Positions 60,700 through 64,000 of a DNA stretch of 64,000 nt are shown here, in pieces (position 1 is the first letter of the stretch; the number at the start of each line of letters is the position of its first letter). Source of the stretch: Acinetobacter sp. ANC 3929 (GTDB taxonomy: Bacteria; Pseudomonadota; Gammaproteobacteria; Pseudomonadales; Moraxellaceae); assembly GCF_000369405.1 (NCBI RefSeq), contig NZ_KB849994.1, positions 555,942-619,941 on the forward strand. Direction: 5' to 3'. Made by a program: the position numbers and the translations under genes. The notes under the pieces are model-generated. The model made no database searches. It was not told where the DNA came from and saw only the letters and a list, made by a program, of their open reading frames with translations.

Positions 60700-61317
60700 A
60701 TGAAACATTTTATCTTAACCAGTGTAACTGCAATAGTTGCAGTATTTTCTACACATACCATGGCTCTAGACTTTGTTGCAGGTAAAGATTATACGGTAGT
60801 ACAGAATCCAGAAAAGACGTCTATGCCCGATAAAATCGAGGTGCGTGAGTTCTTTTGGTATGGTTGTACGTATTGCTTTAAATTAGAACCACATATGCAA
60901 ACGTGGTTAAAGAAAATTCCAAATGACATCTATTTTCTTCGCACGCCAGCGGCAATGACCCCAATGTGGGAGCAAGGCGCACGCGCATATTATGTGAGTG
61001 AGGCATTAGGCGTGCGTAAACGGACACATTTACCGTTATTCCATGCCAATTTTTCAGGTAACCAAAGAATTTTACAAAAGGATGCTTTCGCAAAATTCTT
61101 TACTCAATATGGTGTACCTGAGAAAAAATTTAATGCGATGTTTGATTCTTTTGCAATCACTGCCAAAATTGCTGAATCCAATCAATTAGCTCGGAAGTAT
61201 CAACTTACGGGTGTTCCTGCTTTGGTTGTAAATGGCAAATATATCGTTCAGGGCGGTGATGAAAAAGTCATTCAAGTGGTTGAATATCTTGTGGATAAAG
61301 AACGGAAACAGAAATAA
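60700..61317 (+). CDS. dsbA: DsbA-like thiol:disulphide oxidoreductase
   Basis: About 205 residues: signal peptide MKHFILTSVTAIVAVFSTHT, thioredoxin fold with active site WYGCTYCFKLEPH (C-T-Y-C, unlike CPHC of E. coli DsbA), helical domain and cis-proline TGVPALVV. Periplasmic. Starts upstream (ATG at 60658 or 60676) are open too, but this one gives the clean signal peptide. The CTYC dipeptide may alter redox potential. Confidence 0.85.
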   Translation: MKHFILTSVTAIVAVFSTHTMALDFVAGKDYTVVQNPEKTSMPDKIEVREFFWYGCTYCFKLEPHMQTWLKKIPNDIYFLRTPAAMTPMWEQGARAYYVSEALGVRKRTHLPLFHANFSGNQRILQKDAFAKFFTQYGVPEKKFNAMFDSFAITAKIAESNQLARKYQLTGVPALVVNGKYIVQGGDEKVIQVVEYLVDKERKQK

Positions 61318-61429
61318 TTTTTAGGTCTTCTAAATAGCTGTATTTTTATTTGCCTATATGGAGAAAAATGTCTTATTCACCGGGGTCATCATTTATTTTG
61401 TTTCGCTTTTTTCAGACTCAAAAGGGTGC

Positions 61430-61458
61430 TTGACCCAATCGAATAATGGTGCTAATTT
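61430..61458 (+). promoter_or_regulatory. Promoter of a candidate small RNA
   Basis: TTGACC (5/6), 17 bp, TAATTT. Located upstream of a structured, non-coding stretch that ends in a terminator. Confidence 0.5.
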
Positions 61459-61464
61459 AATCAA

Positions 61465-61620
61465 TAAGGAAGTCATATACTATTTGGGATTTAAGAGAAA
61501 TCTTGCCTAAATGAACAAAGATATGACAACCTGAACACGCAGCTAACAACGAACGAAACGATTCAGATCGTTTTTAAAAATGTTCAAGGTTGTAGAAAAG
61601 CCCGTTAATCGGGCTTTTTT
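61465..61620 (+). ncRNA. Candidate intergenic small RNA (~155 nt)
   Basis: The stretch has no coding frame of note but strong RNA structure: ACAACCTGAACA (61526-61537) pairs with TGTTCAAGGTTGT (61581-61593, one bulged A); inside lies the AACGAT-TCAG-ATCGTT hairpin (61557-61572); and the 3' end is a perfect terminator, AAAAGCCCG/CGGGCTTTT with further Ts (61596-61620). The promoter at 61430-61458 is correctly placed. I do not recognise a known family. Confidence 0.55.
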
Positions 61621-61691
61621 AATGTCGACTATTTTTGAATAAAATTTAAGCTATAGTGAAATAAAGATTGGGGGAGCAATAGGGGATTGTG

Positions 61692-61922
61692 ATGCTGATG
61701 TTTATTATTTTAGTCATTTTGATTGGCTTAGTTTTATTATTTTTTTTTGCAAACAAAACAGGTGCTACACAGGATACTACGGATTATAGTCATCCGTATT
61801 CTTCAACAATTTCGAGCTGCGATTCATTTCAGGACAATAACGATACGCATATGGATGATTGTCGTGCAAATGCTGATTCGAATTCTGACTCAAGCAGTTG
61901 TGACAGTAGTAGCAATGATTAA
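61692..61922 (+). CDS. Membrane-anchored low-complexity protein, 76 aa
   Basis: An N-terminal transmembrane helix (MLMFIILVILIGLVLLFFFA) is followed by a Ser/Asp/Cys-rich tail (DSNSDSSSCDSSSND). AGGGGA is upstream of the ATG at 61692. Proteins with such Ser/Cys/Asp tails are common and uncharacterised in Acinetobacter. Function unknown. Confidence 0.65.
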   Translation: MLMFIILVILIGLVLLFFFANKTGATQDTTDYSHPYSSTISSCDSFQDNNDTHMDDCRANADSNSDSSSCDSSSND

Positions 61923-61959
61923 AAAAGCTTGTACCCCTTGAGGGTAAGAGGTACAAGCT
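61920..61959 (-). terminator. Terminator of the pirin gene
   Basis: AGCTTGTACC pairs perfectly with GGTACAAGCT; on the minus strand it is followed by a T-run. Also lies at the end of the plus-strand gene. Confidence 0.85.
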
Positions 61960-61968
61960 AAACTGGGT

Positions 61969-62652
61969 TTAAGGTAAGTCAAACCAAATCATCTGGCTGT
62001 CTTGTAATGCAGTAATGGTTGCTGTTTCATCAAACAGTAAAGCATCACCTGCTTTGACAAGGTGATCAGCAATCATGACTTCGCCTGAAATCACGTGCAC
62101 ATAGTTCACTTTTTTCTGTGCGGTAATTTCTAAATGTTGATCTTTCTCAATGACAGCAGTTTTCACTTCCGCATTTTGACGAATGGACATTGGTGCAGAT
62201 GCATCACCAGCAATCAAGTGCCATTGGTTTGGATGATCTTTCGGGTTAAGCTGAATTTGCTGATAGGTTGGCTCAGCATCTTGCACATTCGGTTGAATCC
62301 AAATCTGTAACAGATGCACCGCTTTATCATGCTTGTTCATTTCACTGTGGGTGACCCCTGTTCCGGCACTCATCAATTGCCATTCACCTGCATTGATTTG
62401 ACCTTCATTGCCCATACTGTCTTTGTGGGAAATGGTGCCATCAAGTACACAGGTTAAGATTTCCATGTTGTCATGAGGATGGGTACCGAAACCATTATGT
62501 GCTGCAACCGTATCATCATTAATCACGCGTAGGGCACTGACACCCATATATTTAGGGTTGTACCAGCTACCAAATGAAAAGCTATGATAGGTGTCTAACC
62601 AACCTGCTTTAACATGACCACGATTTTCACTACGATGTAGATAAGCATTCAT
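61969..62652 (-). CDS. Pirin-family protein (YhhW-like)
   Basis: 227 residues, bicupin: SFGSWYNPKYMGVSALRVIN, metal-binding GFGTHPHDNMEILTCVLDG and GTGVTHSEMN. Similar to E. coli YhhW, a quercetin 2,3-dioxygenase in vitro; the physiological role is uncertain. Confidence 0.92.
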   Translation of the reverse strand: MNAYLHRSENRGHVKAGWLDTYHSFSFGSWYNPKYMGVSALRVINDDTVAAHNGFGTHPHDNMEILTCVLDGTISHKDSMGNEGQINAGEWQLMSAGTGVTHSEMNKHDKAVHLLQIWIQPNVQDAEPTYQQIQLNPKDHPNQWHLIAGDASAPMSIRQNAEVKTAVIEKDQHLEITAQKKVNYVHVISGEVMIADHLVKAGDALLFDETATITALQDSQMIWFDLP

Positions 62653-62785
62653 CTTTCATCTCCTAATTATTATGTTTTGCTTGATGTTCATATTATCGAT
62701 TCATAATGGTGATAAATAGTCTTTTATTGCGACATATTGTTCTATAAATGAAATGATTGAATATTTAAATTTTTATTTCAAATAA

Positions 62786-62816
62786 TAAAAAAGGCTGAAT
62801 CAAATATTCAGCCTTT
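62786..62816. terminator. Terminator after argG
   Basis: AAAAGGCTGAAT pairs with ATTCAGCCTTTT around CAAAT; works on both strands. It ends argG (minus strand). Confidence 0.85.
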
Positions 62817-62845
62817 TCAAGTTGGTAAATGAATTTACCAATCTT

Positions 62846-64000
<1,155 letters not shown>

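Noticed and set aside
61368..61433. 21-codon ORF with GGAG four bases upstream
   Set aside because: Too short to support, spacing is tight and it ends where the small RNA promoter begins; no similarity recognised.

Overview
The window looks like an Acinetobacter chromosome: moderately AT-rich, with Acinetobacter-type versions of surE, a Lon-like protease, ampG, rpmE, epmB/efp, cstA and argG. A near-complete tailed-phage prophage fills about positions 1-37,100. Ordinary chromosome fills about 37,139-64,000. All family calls come from reading protein motifs, gene order and signals; no database search was run.

Prophage, early part (1-9,200). A leftward operon (1-1842) starts at a promoter I call PL. 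Next come a CI-like repressor (minus strand, 2615-3289), a Cro-like protein, a CII-like activator, an O-like initiator carrying an origin-like repeat cluster, a DnaC-like loader, and a train of small, tightly overlapping genes. PL (1914-1978) and PR (3299-3365) carry the same three-operator arrangement with a TTCCGATA-type half-site, a lambda-like OL/OR switch. A structured intergenic stretch (9232-9558) and a phage tRNA-Arg(UCU) precede NinB-like and HNH genes.

Prophage, late part (11,500-35,540). The order is a GC-rich cos candidate, terS, terL, prohead protease, HK97-type capsid, an inserted GIY-YIG nuclease cassette, portal, connectors, tail tube, G/GT chaperones with a GGGAAAG slippery site, tape measure, tail-tip genes, a BspA-type leucine-rich-repeat fibre, holin, GH24 endolysin and a small lysis lipoprotein. 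Several accessory cassettes with their own promoters or terminators interrupt the tail genes: an AntA-like antirepressor behind a terminator-like leader, an unknown 263-residue protein, a P22 immI-like module (divergent ribbon-helix-helix regulators, three palindromic operators, Rha-type protein), and a zinc-ribbon membrane protein. A P4-type integrase (35763-36983) closes the prophage. The right junction lies just before or at the start of surE; the left junction is outside the window.

Chromosome (37,139-64,000): surE, an NlpD-like lipoprotein, a LysR regulator, a Lon-like protease, AmpG with an Ig-like insertion, gloA, a bile-acid-symporter-like protein, rpmE, a FimX-like degenerate EAL protein with a PilZ-like neighbour, epmB diverging from efp, cstA with its small partner behind a long inverted-repeat leader, a moxR-DUF58-transglutaminase operon, tRNA-Val(GAC), a DsbA-like protein, a candidate small RNA (61465-61620), a pirin and the 3' part of argG.

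The items most worth a second look are the OL/OR switch, the immI-like module, the G/GT frameshift site, the candidate small RNA and four small genes of 41-59 codons that a length cutoff would miss.
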